A stretch of 30,809 nucleotides of DNA. Source: a virus. The position numbers and the translations under genes were made by a program. Within the stretch, counting starts at the first letter, position 1; each line of letters starts with the position of its first letter. The notes beneath the pieces were generated by a model, which had not been told where the DNA came from, searched no databases, and worked only from the letters and a program-made list of their open reading frames with translations. The DNA lies in the IMG/VR virus record IMGVR_UViG_3300031565_005660, positions 1 through 30,809 of that record; one strand, 5' to 3'. Of this stretch, positions 1 through 8,649 are shown in pieces.

Positions 1-849
1 GCAGGCTGTCCCCGCCCCGGTCAGGCGCACCCGGTTCCGCGTTACGAAGCTGCGATCAGCCAACCAGATGATGATGCAGTATGGCGTTCCGATACTCGTG
101 CTGATGATGTGGCAACCGTCTAGTTCGCAGTCAGTCACCGCAGACAGATAAATGAGATAGGGTCCCGTGTTGCTGTTATGAAGGAACTGGCAGCGATGGA
201 AACGATGGCGCGCCCCGCTCGTGTAGAAATAGAGGAAGCTCTTGGCATTCGGTATCGGCCCCTCAAAGTACACATTCTCGATGAGCCAATCCGAACAGCC
301 CGATGCGTTCACGCAGTTCCCCGTCTTGCCCGCCGGAAAGATCACGCTGAGATCGCGGACCTGCACGCCGTTCTTACTCGTCGCAGAGATACAGTGGGTT
401 GCGCCGGCAGCCGTGAAGTTCAGCACGACGCCGTCGCGGCTTGCTCCCAGGATCGCGATGTTATTGGCGGGGATCGTGATAGTAGCGGCAATGTCGTAAG
501 TCCCGCCCAGAATGAGCACCGTGTCGCCAGCCGCGCACGCCTCGATAGCCGTTTTCGGGTCGGAGTAGGGCGCGCCGGTCGGCGCGACGATTCGGAGCTT
601 TGCACGCGGCGCGAGGAGGTACTGACTGTGGTCGTCATTGAGGAGTGCCGTCAGCGCGTTGTGTGCGTGCGTGTGCGCGCCCACGGCCGCCGCGGTGCGA
701 CCGTATCCGCCCGGCGCCCTGAGCGAGCTGTAGACGGCGGGGGGAACCAGAATCCCGCTGCCGCCACGCCCCATAGCAGAACCGCCTACGGCGGTGCCGA
801 GGCGGGCGAATCTGCTGCGTCTTCCGATTTGTGCGATGGTCTGTCTCAT
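1..849 (-). CDS. Tail fibre/spike-like protein with parallel beta-helix character, 3' end outside window
   Basis: Reading the minus strand from an ATG at 849 gives 283 codons without a stop, so the gene continues past the left edge. Its ATG overlaps the stop of the upstream tail-tip gene (ATGA, 846-849). Near residue 65 it has a motif of the kind HNALTALLNDDHSQYLL, a signature common in phage tail fibre and collar proteins. From about residue 85 there are short beta-rich turns with G-D-T-V-L-I-L-G-G-T-Y-D, I-A-I-L-G-A-S and repeated N/D-G steps, the pattern of a right-handed parallel beta-helix such as phage tailspikes use for receptor or polysaccharide binding. It is the last gene seen in the tail operon, as expected for a receptor-binding protein. 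Enzyme activity cannot be judged because the C-terminal part is missing. Confidence 0.8.
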   Translation of the reverse strand, partial: MRQTIAQIGRRSRFARLGTAVGGSAMGRGGSGILVPPAVYSSLRAPGGYGRTAAAVGAHTHAHNALTALLNDDHSQYLLAPRAKLRIVAPTGAPYSDPKTAIEACAAGDTVLILGGTYDIAATITIPANNIAILGASRDGVVLNFTAAGATHCISATSKNGVQVRDLSVIFPAGKTGNCVNASGCSDWLIENVYFEGPIPNAKSFLYFYTSGARHRFHRCQFLHNSNTGPYLIYLSAVTDCELDGCHIISTSIGTPYCIIIWLADRSFVTRNRVRLTGAGTAC

Positions 850-3065
850 ACCGGATACCAGACCGTCTCCCACTCTGTATAGCAGTCGGGCTTGCGCGGC
901 CCCCAGTGGTGCTTGAGTCCCACTATCGCGAGTCTGTCGGCCGCGTCTATGCCGATTGTTAGGCCGGAGATATAGACGCAGTGGCGCCGTTCCGCGGTCT
1001 CGTAAGCGACCGTGCGCCAGGCGAAGATGTCGGGGTTGCGGAATCCCATCGTGTCCCAGAAGATAGTAGCGAGGTCGTTACAGTCCGCCTGCGTCACCCA
1101 ACCCGCGTCCTCGAAGCGTTCCAATCGTCGGAAGCCCCGGTAGTAATCATCGGCTGGGTTGCTCTCACAGTTCACGTCGGCGAGCCAGCATGTCAGCGGC
1201 TCCCCTATTGCCGTTCTGCCGTGCGTCTCCACGCCAGTATAGGAGAAGGCATTGCGCCGGCGCGCTGCCGCCGCGAGTGCCGAAGTCGTCCCAACGATAT
1301 TATGAACCGTGCCCGTATCCACGTAGCAGATGGGGCGGGTGCCGATGATACCGGATCGTAAGATGGCGAGTTCCTCTCCGCAGTACCGCGCTATGCGCTC
1401 CATAAATTCCCATGCCAACTGCCCCGGCTGCGCCTGCCACAGCGGTTCCTCGGGACGCCCCCAACTCAGAATCCAGCCCGAGCAGGAGGCGAAGACGCAG
1501 GCCGTCGTATGCCAGCCGCACTTCGCCGCGGCATGGAGGAGGGCATCTTCCGCGTCCCAGCCGTCGAAGACGGGCCAACTCTCGTCGCACTCGATCTGCC
1601 GGGTCCGCGTCGTCGCGTCGGCGATAGTCGCCCGGACGCGCAGGAGATTCGGGCGACCCGGCACCTGCTCCCCTTCCGACCGCGTGACGTAGCCAGTCAG
1701 CATGACGGCCAGCGCCTCCGAATCGTCATCATAACGCCAGCCGAGTTCCAGCTTCGCCCATCGCATGAAGAGATAGTCCGCGAACCCCCCGAGGTCGCCC
1801 GCGTCCCACACTACGTTAAGTTCAGCATGGGAAACATCTGCCTCATCGTTCTCTACAACGTCGATACTGTCGATCATGTGGGAGTAGTATTCGGTACTGC
1901 CGGCGGAGGGCGCTTGCACGATAGGCGGCCAGTAGGCTCCAGCCGCGTAGAGTTCGGGGAAATACGGAAACTTGTAGGACATGGGGAGGTTGGCTTGCGG
2001 CGCGAGATCGCCCATGCCATCATAGGCGGTGTCGTAGCCCCAGATCGTTTCGACCTCAAGCTCGACGTTGTCGGTTCCGCGGTGATCGACATTATCAATA
2101 CTCAATGCCGGATCGACGTCGGCGCCGACGAGTACCGGGACCCAGTGGCGAGTATAGATCATCGGATGATCTGCCCGGATTCTGTCGGCGTTGCGGATCG
2201 GCGAGGTGTAATAGTTCGTGGTGCTGCCCGATTCGACAACGGGATCGGGGCCGACGATGCCATGCAATCCGACGATGGCCTGCCCGCCCGTGTACTCGAC
2301 GGTGATCTGGCCGCCTGCATCCGGCCAAATGTCGCCGTCGCCCTGGAAGAAGAACCAGCGGCCGCCCCCGCTAGAAGGACGGATACCGATGCCGCCCGCG
2401 ATATGCATAATCATAAGCGTCAGCGACTTCCAGGTATCGCCCTTGCGGGGATAATCCCAGCCGATATTTCCGATACCCGCGTAGCTTACGACTCCCCCCG
2501 CGAGCCACGTTCCGATGTAGGCTTCGCCGTCATGCGTGATATAGAGTTCGTAGGCGACTTCGTCCCCTGCCGGCGCGGGCGGCCCCCAGAAGACAGAGAG
2601 GTATGGCGGGTATGCTTCGAGGTCGTAGTCGTGCGGTGCTGGCATAGCGGTGAAGGACACGACGAAGTTGGGGGCTTCCGGGTGAAAGAAGGCGCTCTCG
2701 ATCTGCCCGTAGGTATCAATGCACCAGAGGCCGGTCAGCGGCGCCGCTCCATCGCCTCCGCCAAACCAGAGTGGCCGTTCTTCCCAGGTCCCTATGTTCT
2801 GCGTCCACTGGTCGAGTTCGGTATGCCAGGGGTAGTGATAGGGCGTCGGGATGCTCAGGGTATACGGTCCGAGTTCCAGGGTACTGAATGCCGGCGTTGG
2901 CGGTGTTCCGACTGCGCTACCATAGGGATAGCCAAGGTAATCCCACCACTCTTCCCAATCCGCGGCCATAGCCGAATGCCAGGCCCAGCCGGGGTCTGTG
3001 ACATATCCCTCGACGCCCTTGGTATAGACGGTGAGACGCGCTATCGGAATGCAACGTTCGGGCAC
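846..3065 (-). CDS. Large tail-tip / baseplate hub-like structural protein
   Basis: 739 residues from a GTG at 3065 that directly follows the TAA of the upstream gene; GGAGGT lies five bases before the GTG. The protein is unusually rich in Trp, Tyr, Gly and Pro in its first half, with no signal peptide or membrane segment. Residues of roughly 430-720 have the look of a phage hub (gp27/gpD-like) region: a Y-V-T-R-S-E-G step, a helix with W-E-F-M-E-R-I-A-R-Y-C-G-E-E, as in hub domains that read 'assess the first residues at the local site', and a late RLERFEDAGWVTQADC segment. Its place after the tape measure and collar-like genes and before a fibre gene fits a tail-tip role. The family is inferred from position and pattern; I do not recognise a specific homologue. 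Confidence 0.72.
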   Translation of the reverse strand: MPERCIPIARLTVYTKGVEGYVTDPGWAWHSAMAADWEEWWDYLGYPYGSAVGTPPTPAFSTLELGPYTLSIPTPYHYPWHTELDQWTQNIGTWEERPLWFGGGDGAAPLTGLWCIDTYGQIESAFFHPEAPNFVVSFTAMPAPHDYDLEAYPPYLSVFWGPPAPAGDEVAYELYITHDGEAYIGTWLAGGVVSYAGIGNIGWDYPRKGDTWKSLTLMIMHIAGGIGIRPSSGGGRWFFFQGDGDIWPDAGGQITVEYTGGQAIVGLHGIVGPDPVVESGSTTNYYTSPIRNADRIRADHPMIYTRHWVPVLVGADVDPALSIDNVDHRGTDNVELEVETIWGYDTAYDGMGDLAPQANLPMSYKFPYFPELYAAGAYWPPIVQAPSAGSTEYYSHMIDSIDVVENDEADVSHAELNVVWDAGDLGGFADYLFMRWAKLELGWRYDDDSEALAVMLTGYVTRSEGEQVPGRPNLLRVRATIADATTRTRQIECDESWPVFDGWDAEDALLHAAAKCGWHTTACVFASCSGWILSWGRPEEPLWQAQPGQLAWEFMERIARYCGEELAILRSGIIGTRPICYVDTGTVHNIVGTTSALAAAARRRNAFSYTGVETHGRTAIGEPLTCWLADVNCESNPADDYYRGFRRLERFEDAGWVTQADCNDLATIFWDTMGFRNPDIFAWRTVAYETAERRHCVYISGLTIGIDAADRLAIVGLKHHWGPRKPDCYTEWETVWYPV

Positions 3066-4973
3066 TTAGACCTCCGCCCAGCTTCCGGTCGCGTTCGATG
3101 GCATGACGGCGCAGCGAAAGAGCCGGGAATCGCCGGCTACGTCCTGAAATCCAAAGAGCAAACTGGCATCATCGCAACGCCGGAGGCTACCCTTTGCATA
3201 GTCGGCGTCGGGGAAATCGACGGCATCCGTCTCGCACTCGATGGGGACGGCAGTCCAGTCAAACTCGCCCGCGACCGCGTCCCACAATCCGCAGGCCTGA
3301 TACCAACGATAGATACCAGCCTCATTGCGTAACCCCAATCCCACCGCCATAGCGCCCGCGGGCATCACATCCAACTCGACGAATTCGAAGCCGTCTCCGA
3401 TCACTGGTATATCTCCTGCCGGAATCCACTTCTCCCTAGTTAGGAAGCCGGTTCGTATCGGTCCCGGCGTCGGTCGTTCTATCAGGGCAACGAGAATCGT
3501 CCCCGTAAACCATGCCGCGGACAGGTCCCAAACATCGGGTGTCGCGGAGAGTGCGCTGAGGTCGGGGCTATAGTTGTCAGTCACTCCGTCGGCGTGAATG
3601 TCATCCAGCGCAAGGCCGCCCGCATCGTCAATACCAACGCGCCAGAGGTCGGCGGGGCGGGGGCGGAGTAAACAGGTGGATATGGGTTGGCCGACATACC
3701 GGATGAGAATAGCATCGTAGTAAGACGGCATCGTGCTTGAGGTGCTGAGACTGGGCGTGGCATTTCCGAGCGAAGCCGTCTTGCTGCCCCTGAGATACAG
3801 GGGATGCGTATGATAGTCCATGCGGCTCGGTCCGCTCGGCCCAGACAAGCATGTCATGGTCGGCCCACCAGTTCCACAGGTACCCGTCAGGTCGTGCTCG
3901 TGATTTCCGCCCGTAGCATGAGTATGAAGCGGCGTGGTGATAACGTGGGTATGGGTAGGATTGAGAGTGCCCTCAATAGTTCCGACATTAGCGTCAGTCG
4001 CGCCCTTCAGCAACAGGCCTCTATAGTCTGGCAGGCCCTCGCTTCCGTCGCACGCGAGCCAACCGACGGGAATATCATCTGCGATCCCATCCCAGAGGGC
4101 AAGCAATCCGGGGGCAATACGCCCGGCGGCAGACCCTTCCGCGAGATGAACACAGAGGCATCTAGGGTCCCCGGCCACTGCCGTCTCGATTCCGCAAGTC
4201 GTACCGAGTGTATTGTCCTCCATGGCCGCAATACAGCCCGTGATACTGTAAGTATGCTCGTGGCTTATCGCCATTACCGTCTCGCCCGTTCCCCTCGTAA
4301 CGATTGGCGTCGATGCGCCCCACCACCCTGCCACACCCGAACCGGATGCCGTATGGGTATGAGCAATCCATCCGTGTACGTGGGCCGCCTCGGCGTGCGT
4401 ATGCCCGACCGATTGCGAACTTCCACCTTCCGCACCGACAGCACCGGCGGCTGGTGTGCCCCGAAGATACCGTTCGTTCTCCATCAGGATCGTCCAGCCG
4501 AAGGGCAATCTCGCCGCGAGGTCAGTCCAGAACATTACCTCGTCGGCAGACATAGTCGCCGCGCCGTTACTCTTCAGCCAGGTCCAGTTCCGCCAGAGCG
4601 GCAGGTGGTCATCATCAGCCAAATCGAGATCGCTGGAAGCGAGGACGGAGGTCGTAGACCCTATGCTAGCCCCGACGAGCGTCATATGTCCGTGCAATAT
4701 AGCGGGAGCATAATCGGCAAGCGGCTCAATCCAATGGTGCGTAACTCCAGGTGGTGTCACCTCGCGTAGTCCTGTACCATGTGTATGCGACCCACTCGCC
4801 ACATGCGTATGCGGCGATGTATGGTTGTGCTCATCTGCCCCGCCAGTGCCGCCAGCCACCGCCGCGCCGCGCGGAAATCTGCCGTCGAGTTCCGTCACCC
4901 TACTCCAGCCAGCACCATACGGCAGGGTGTCCTGGGAGGCAACGATGATTCCAGCGGGGATGACGACGGCCAT
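3066..4973 (-). CDS. Tail protein with three collar-like His-rich units
   Basis: 635 residues, ATG start, four bases after the preceding small gene. Three successive segments share the pattern of the phage tail collar domain, each with an 'LP-x-GW' entry and an 'F/Y-x-R-G' step, followed by clusters of HTH/HTHA. Unit 1 covers about residues 17-67 (LPYGAGW, RFPRG), unit 2 about 156-210 (LPFGW, RYLRG) and unit 3 about 301-361 (IPVGW, DYRGLLLKG). A further H-T-H-P and Y-Y-D-A-I-L-I-R-Y ending near residues 388-426 resembles the end of a collar domain. Residues 440-635 form a separate beta-rich C-terminal domain of unknown fold. His clusters in collar and long-tail-fibre tips of other phages bind metal ions; that is inferred here. 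Likely a tail-tip or fibre-attachment protein. Confidence 0.75.
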   Translation of the reverse strand: MAVVIPAGIIVASQDTLPYGAGWSRVTELDGRFPRGAAVAGGTGGADEHNHTSPHTHVASGSHTHGTGLREVTPPGVTHHWIEPLADYAPAILHGHMTLVGASIGSTTSVLASSDLDLADDDHLPLWRNWTWLKSNGAATMSADEVMFWTDLAARLPFGWTILMENERYLRGTPAAGAVGAEGGSSQSVGHTHAEAAHVHGWIAHTHTASGSGVAGWWGASTPIVTRGTGETVMAISHEHTYSITGCIAAMEDNTLGTTCGIETAVAGDPRCLCVHLAEGSAAGRIAPGLLALWDGIADDIPVGWLACDGSEGLPDYRGLLLKGATDANVGTIEGTLNPTHTHVITTPLHTHATGGNHEHDLTGTCGTGGPTMTCLSGPSGPSRMDYHTHPLYLRGSKTASLGNATPSLSTSSTMPSYYDAILIRYVGQPISTCLLRPRPADLWRVGIDDAGGLALDDIHADGVTDNYSPDLSALSATPDVWDLSAAWFTGTILVALIERPTPGPIRTGFLTREKWIPAGDIPVIGDGFEFVELDVMPAGAMAVGLGLRNEAGIYRWYQACGLWDAVAGEFDWTAVPIECETDAVDFPDADYAKGSLRRCDDASLLFGFQDVAGDSRLFRCAVMPSNATGSWAEV

Positions 4974-4976
4974 CGC

Positions 4977-5195
4977 CTATGCCTTGCCCTCTACCGGGTT
5001 GCCGAGTTCGTTGATAGTCATCGGGTAGTACACGGTCTTCTCCTGCGCCTCGTCGCCGAGAATCGCCGCGGCGCGGTCCTTCGCCTCGTCGAGATCGCGC
5101 GCAAAGACCCGCACCGTCGTTACGCGCTTCATCTGTCCCTCGGGGCTCATATGTTCCGCGCACGCCAACTCAAACGACCACTGTGCCTCCGCCAC
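4977..5195 (-). CDS. Small tail-module protein of unknown function
   Basis: 72 residues from a GTG at 5195. This start is chosen over an in-frame ATG at 5240 because AGGAGG lies at 5202-5207, six bases upstream of the GTG, and because the longer form would overlap the tape measure gene by 35 bases with an Arg/Thr-rich tail unlike the rest. The protein is soluble, mixed alpha/beta, with a basic patch (QMKRVTTVRVFARD), an acidic helix (DLDEAKDRAAAI) and a C-terminal Y-Y-P-M-T-I-N-E-L-G-N-P-V. It sits between the tape measure and the collar-like protein, where siphoviruses often keep a small tail-tip protein. No family recognised. Confidence 0.7.
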   Translation of the reverse strand: MAEAQWSFELACAEHMSPEGQMKRVTTVRVFARDLDEAKDRAAAILGDEAQEKTVYYPMTINELGNPVEGKA

Positions 5196-5205
5196 GATTC
5201 GCCTC

Positions 5206-8200
5206 CTAGTAGTTTTGGTACGTCTCCTCGTGCTCGACATGTCGGTCCCACCATACGTCTATCGCTTCATCGGCCGTACGCTTCAGTTGCTCTTTCGAGT
5301 TCACCTCGCCGACGTTGATCACGATGCCCGGTTCATTCGCCTCGGTCGGCCTCCTCGACGCTATCCAATCGGGTCTGTCTCCAGGCGCGGGTATGTCTTC
5401 GAGCCGCCAGTCGGGGTTATCACCCAGAATCGGCGTCCGATCCATCCGCCAGTCGGGGATCGCGGCGGGGGCCGTTATCTCGTCCGGCCTCCAGTCGGGA
5501 ATCTCTCGGGGCGCCCGCTCTGGAATGAGCGGAAGATCGTCAAAGGTGACGGGGATTTGTGCTCGCGCGGCCCGCAGTACCGCGGATTCTATGCGGTCCA
5601 TTCCACTCAGAAGTTCGTCGGGATGCGTTGCGGCACCCGGAGGCATCCAGTCATCGGGGAGGCGGAACTCGCTTGCGAAGACTTCCTGCCCTCGGAGTCC
5701 TGGCGACGGTTGCTCCTCGTTCCATCCCTGGACCTTACTGTCATCCATCCTCGCGAGTTGCTGGAGTAACGCTGTCTGACCTTGTGCGACGGCCGCGCCG
5801 AGCACGTCCGCCCCCCTCTGCCAGTCGGGGTTATCGCCGGGCGCGGGCACATCCTGGATTCGCCAGTTCGGATTGTCGCCGGGGGTCGGTAGCCGATCTA
5901 TCTGCCAGTCGGGATTATCGCCGGGCGCCTGCTCGTAAGCCAGGGGGAAGTCGCCCCACTCTACGGGCGGGCGGGCAACCTGGAAGTTGGTCTGTGCCGG
6001 CACCTCTGCCGCCTGAATCGCCACGCCGACGGGTGGGCCGAGTACATCTGCCCTCGGCCACCAGTCCGGCATATCGACCGCCATCCGATCCTGCTCTTCG
6101 AGCGCCTTGCGGATCGCCGCGAGATCGGTCTCGGCCCGCTCCCATATCTGAAGAAGCCGAATATCCGCCGGGTTGTTACGGAAGGCCTCGACTGCCGCGC
6201 TAACTTGCCGCTCCTGCCATGCCTCCTGTTCGCGCAGGAAACCAGCGCGCGCTTCGGGCTTCCCCCTGGCCTCGGCAATGCTCGCCATAAGGCCGTATCG
6301 CTGCGCCATCTCCGCGCCACGCAGATAGCCAGGGATGCTCTTGGCCGCGTCCGCCAGAGTCCCCGCGGCTGCCCCCAGGTTGCCCGCTGCGCCGCTCAAA
6401 GAGCCCGCCGCCCCTACCAGTGCCTCTCCCCCGGTAGCGACGCCCCGTGACGCCGCAGTCAAGCCGTCAGCCTTCTCTGCGAGCTGTTGCCCCCCACGAT
6501 TCAGGGCGGCGGTCGCCTCCTCTATCGAATCGGCAACGTCCCCGAAGGCCCATACGCCCTCGCCCAACTCGCGGATATCGCCCTGGGCCTCGCGCCCGCG
6601 CCCGAGTTCGAGTCCGGATACGGCCTCCCGCAGACCATAGAGCCACTCGGAGTAGGCCGCCCCTCGTTCTATCGCCGCGCCCTTCATGCCGCCGAAGAAG
6701 CCCTGGCCCTGCTCAAACCGCGCCCGCTGCTCGTCGAAGAAGGCGGAAGCGGTTGTACCCCATTCCTCGACGCTTTCGCCCAACGCCGCCAGTCCCGCGC
6801 GCCCCGCCTCATATGCCTTGCCGGTAGCGAGGAAGCCGGTAGCCGCCCCGCCTGCCGCACCCCACGGCCCTAGTGGAGCACCCGCTAGACCTCCCGCGAC
6901 CGCCCCCGCGATCTGTGTCTTCAGGGCGGCCACGTCAAGTTCCATGCCCAGGGGAAGTTTGATCGTCGTCCCTAGGCTCTTAGCCAATGTATCCAGTCGG
7001 CCTAGGACCTCCTGCACGATGGCTTGACCCACCGCGACCATCGCATCCATGAAGGTCCGCGCCCAGTCCCATATGCCCTGCCGCTGCTCAATGAGATAGC
7101 CGATAGCGCCGACGATCCGACCGATCCACATGACGACAAAGTTGGCGGCCGTGCCGACCCGGTCCGCGACGGCATCCCATACGGTGTCCCAGTTCTCCGA
7201 GAGCCAGTCGAGCCAGGTGCCGACCTTCTCGCCCGCGGCGTCCATGGCAAGCCCCACGGTATCGACGAGCCGCTGCCAGCGGTCGCTTTGGGAAATCTCT
7301 TCAGCAAGCGCGGACATCCGGTCGGCGATATCGCCTGCACCCTCCAGGACCTTCCGCACCAATCCGGCGAAACTAGAACCGACAGTCACAAACATAGCTT
7401 GCGCGCGGGCCTTGAACCTATCCCAGGCATAGCCGACAGTAGCTGCAACCTGCGCCAGAGCACTACCAGTCGCGCCCGCCGCCTGACTAATTGCTGCCAG
7501 GTCCGACGAGAAGCTGGAAGCCTCGCCCCGCGTCAGCGACATGGCTGCTCGTAATGCCCGCATTTCCAAGCCCATGTTAGCAAGGGCCGCGGGGTTGCCT
7601 GCGGCCAGTCGATTAAGGGCGTCGATAGCGCCGGCGAGTCCCTTGGTGCGGATGAAGGTGGAGGCCTGTTCTACGCCGACCGTCCGAAGTGCGTCCGCGA
7701 ACTCCTTCGCGGGATCGAGGAAGCTTAGCATAATCCGCTGGAGCGAGGTCCCGGTCATCGACGCGTCAATACCTGCTTTTGTCATCGTCGCAAATGCCGC
7801 ACCGACTTCTTCTATCTGCACTCCTGCGGCTGCCGCCGTAGCAATGGCGGGGCCGATGGCCTGGGCCAAATCTCCGAACGTGATAATGCCGAGTTCGACC
7901 GTCTTGAACATCACATCCGAGATATAGCCAGCCTTCTCGGCAGCCATGCCATAGGCCTGAAGGGTACTAACGATCAGGCGGGAGGCGGTGGCCACGTCCG
8001 TCATACCGGCAACGCTGGCCTCAGCCGCGACGCGCACGATCTTCAGGCCTTCGGCACCCTTGAATCCGGCCGAAGCTACGTCGTAGAGACCACGGGCAAC
8101 TTCGGCAGGAGCCTTGCCGATGTCGCGGGCTATCGCGAGGGCGTCGGCAGAGAGTTGGGCGAGGCTAGCGTCCGTCGTCCGAGTGATGGTGTTGACGTAG

Positions 8201-8649
8201 CGCATCATCATCTCGAACGAGGCTGCTTCCCGCGTCGATATCGTAAATGCCGCAGCCGCCGCTAGTCCCGCGATCAGGGCCGCTCGCGTGAATGCCTGGA
8301 GTGCCCTTACGCCGGTCTCGGCAATCCAGGTCACGATGCTCCGGCCGAGGTTCACCACGGCGGTGAGAATACCGCGGAACACATCTAGGGCTCGGATTCC
8401 GAGCGCGGCGATACCGACCAGCGGTGCCCGCAGGGATACGCCGATGAACTGGACGGCCCGACCAAGCATCGAAGCGCGTCCAGCCGCCATAGACATACTC
8501 TCCCCGGCCTCGCGCATGGTGCGGCCGGCTTCCCGCCGCAGGCGCTGGACGTGATCGATAGTGCGCTGGAGCGACCCGCCGAACTGTCTCAGCGGGCCCT
8601 CTGCGCGGTTTACGGCTTCAAGCACAACTTCAAGTCGTCTTCGTTCCAC
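5206..8649 (-). CDS. Tail tape measure protein (TP901 family type)
   Basis: 1147 residues. The GTG at 8649 directly follows the TAA of the frameshift extension of the tail chaperone, in the same frame. Residues about 100-380 match the TP901-type minor tail / tape measure core: A-R-D-I-G-K-A-P-A-E-V-A, YDVASAGFKGAE, GITFGDLAQAIG-like and A-G-I-D-A-S-M-T-G-T-S-L-Q-R. A Gly/Ala-rich segment near 575-625 (AGAVAGGLAG) could insert in membrane at DNA entry. Residues 630-880 are helical and Ala-rich. The C-terminal 250 residues are unusual, with seven copies of a 14-residue Pro/Trp repeat in two arrays. By the usual rule of about 0.15 nm per residue the tail would be near 170 nm (inference). It scaffolds tail tube assembly and sets tail length. 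Confidence 0.93.
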   Translation of the reverse strand: MERRRLEVVLEAVNRAEGPLRQFGGSLQRTIDHVQRLRREAGRTMREAGESMSMAAGRASMLGRAVQFIGVSLRAPLVGIAALGIRALDVFRGILTAVVNLGRSIVTWIAETGVRALQAFTRAALIAGLAAAAAFTISTREAASFEMMMRYVNTITRTTDASLAQLSADALAIARDIGKAPAEVARGLYDVASAGFKGAEGLKIVRVAAEASVAGMTDVATASRLIVSTLQAYGMAAEKAGYISDVMFKTVELGIITFGDLAQAIGPAIATAAAAGVQIEEVGAAFATMTKAGIDASMTGTSLQRIMLSFLDPAKEFADALRTVGVEQASTFIRTKGLAGAIDALNRLAAGNPAALANMGLEMRALRAAMSLTRGEASSFSSDLAAISQAAGATGSALAQVAATVGYAWDRFKARAQAMFVTVGSSFAGLVRKVLEGAGDIADRMSALAEEISQSDRWQRLVDTVGLAMDAAGEKVGTWLDWLSENWDTVWDAVADRVGTAANFVVMWIGRIVGAIGYLIEQRQGIWDWARTFMDAMVAVGQAIVQEVLGRLDTLAKSLGTTIKLPLGMELDVAALKTQIAGAVAGGLAGAPLGPWGAAGGAATGFLATGKAYEAGRAGLAALGESVEEWGTTASAFFDEQRARFEQGQGFFGGMKGAAIERGAAYSEWLYGLREAVSGLELGRGREAQGDIRELGEGVWAFGDVADSIEEATAALNRGGQQLAEKADGLTAASRGVATGGEALVGAAGSLSGAAGNLGAAAGTLADAAKSIPGYLRGAEMAQRYGLMASIAEARGKPEARAGFLREQEAWQERQVSAAVEAFRNNPADIRLLQIWERAETDLAAIRKALEEQDRMAVDMPDWWPRADVLGPPVGVAIQAAEVPAQTNFQVARPPVEWGDFPLAYEQAPGDNPDWQIDRLPTPGDNPNWRIQDVPAPGDNPDWQRGADVLGAAVAQGQTALLQQLARMDDSKVQGWNEEQPSPGLRGQEVFASEFRLPDDWMPPGAATHPDELLSGMDRIESAVLRAARAQIPVTFDDLPLIPERAPREIPDWRPDEITAPAAIPDWRMDRTPILGDNPDWRLEDIPAPGDRPDWIASRRPTEANEPGIVINVGEVNSKEQLKRTADEAIDVWWDRHVEHEETYQNY
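5365..5532. repeat. Array B of 42-bp repeats in the tape measure gene (4 copies)
   Basis: Four head-to-tail units of 42 bases start at 5365, 5407, 5449 and 5491, each beginning with CCAGTCGGG or a one-base variant on the plus strand. On the coding strand each encodes 14 residues with the pattern P-x-x-G-D-N-P-D-W-R; the two middle units (AAIPDW, REIPDW) have lost the GDN. They cover residues 1040-1095 of the tape measure protein. Confidence 0.9.
5821..5946. repeat. Array A of 42-bp repeats in the tape measure gene (3 copies)
   Basis: Three units of exactly 42 bases start at 5821, 5863 and 5905 with the same CCAGT(C/T)CGG opening as array B. They encode residues 902-943 with APGDNPDWQ, TPGDNPNWR and APGDNPDWQ. 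The spacing and the conserved P-G-D-N-P-(D/N)-W core show common origin with array B, 288 bases away. Confidence 0.9.

Noticed and set aside
1509-3332. 607-codon plus-strand open frame
   Set aside because: It lies opposite the tail-tip and collar-like genes, has no family-like motifs and reads as Arg/Asp/Val-rich antisense, a common by-product of GC-rich coding DNA.
3804-4769. 321-codon plus-strand open frame
   Set aside because: Antisense to the collar-like gene, with no recognisable motif or ribosome site of note.
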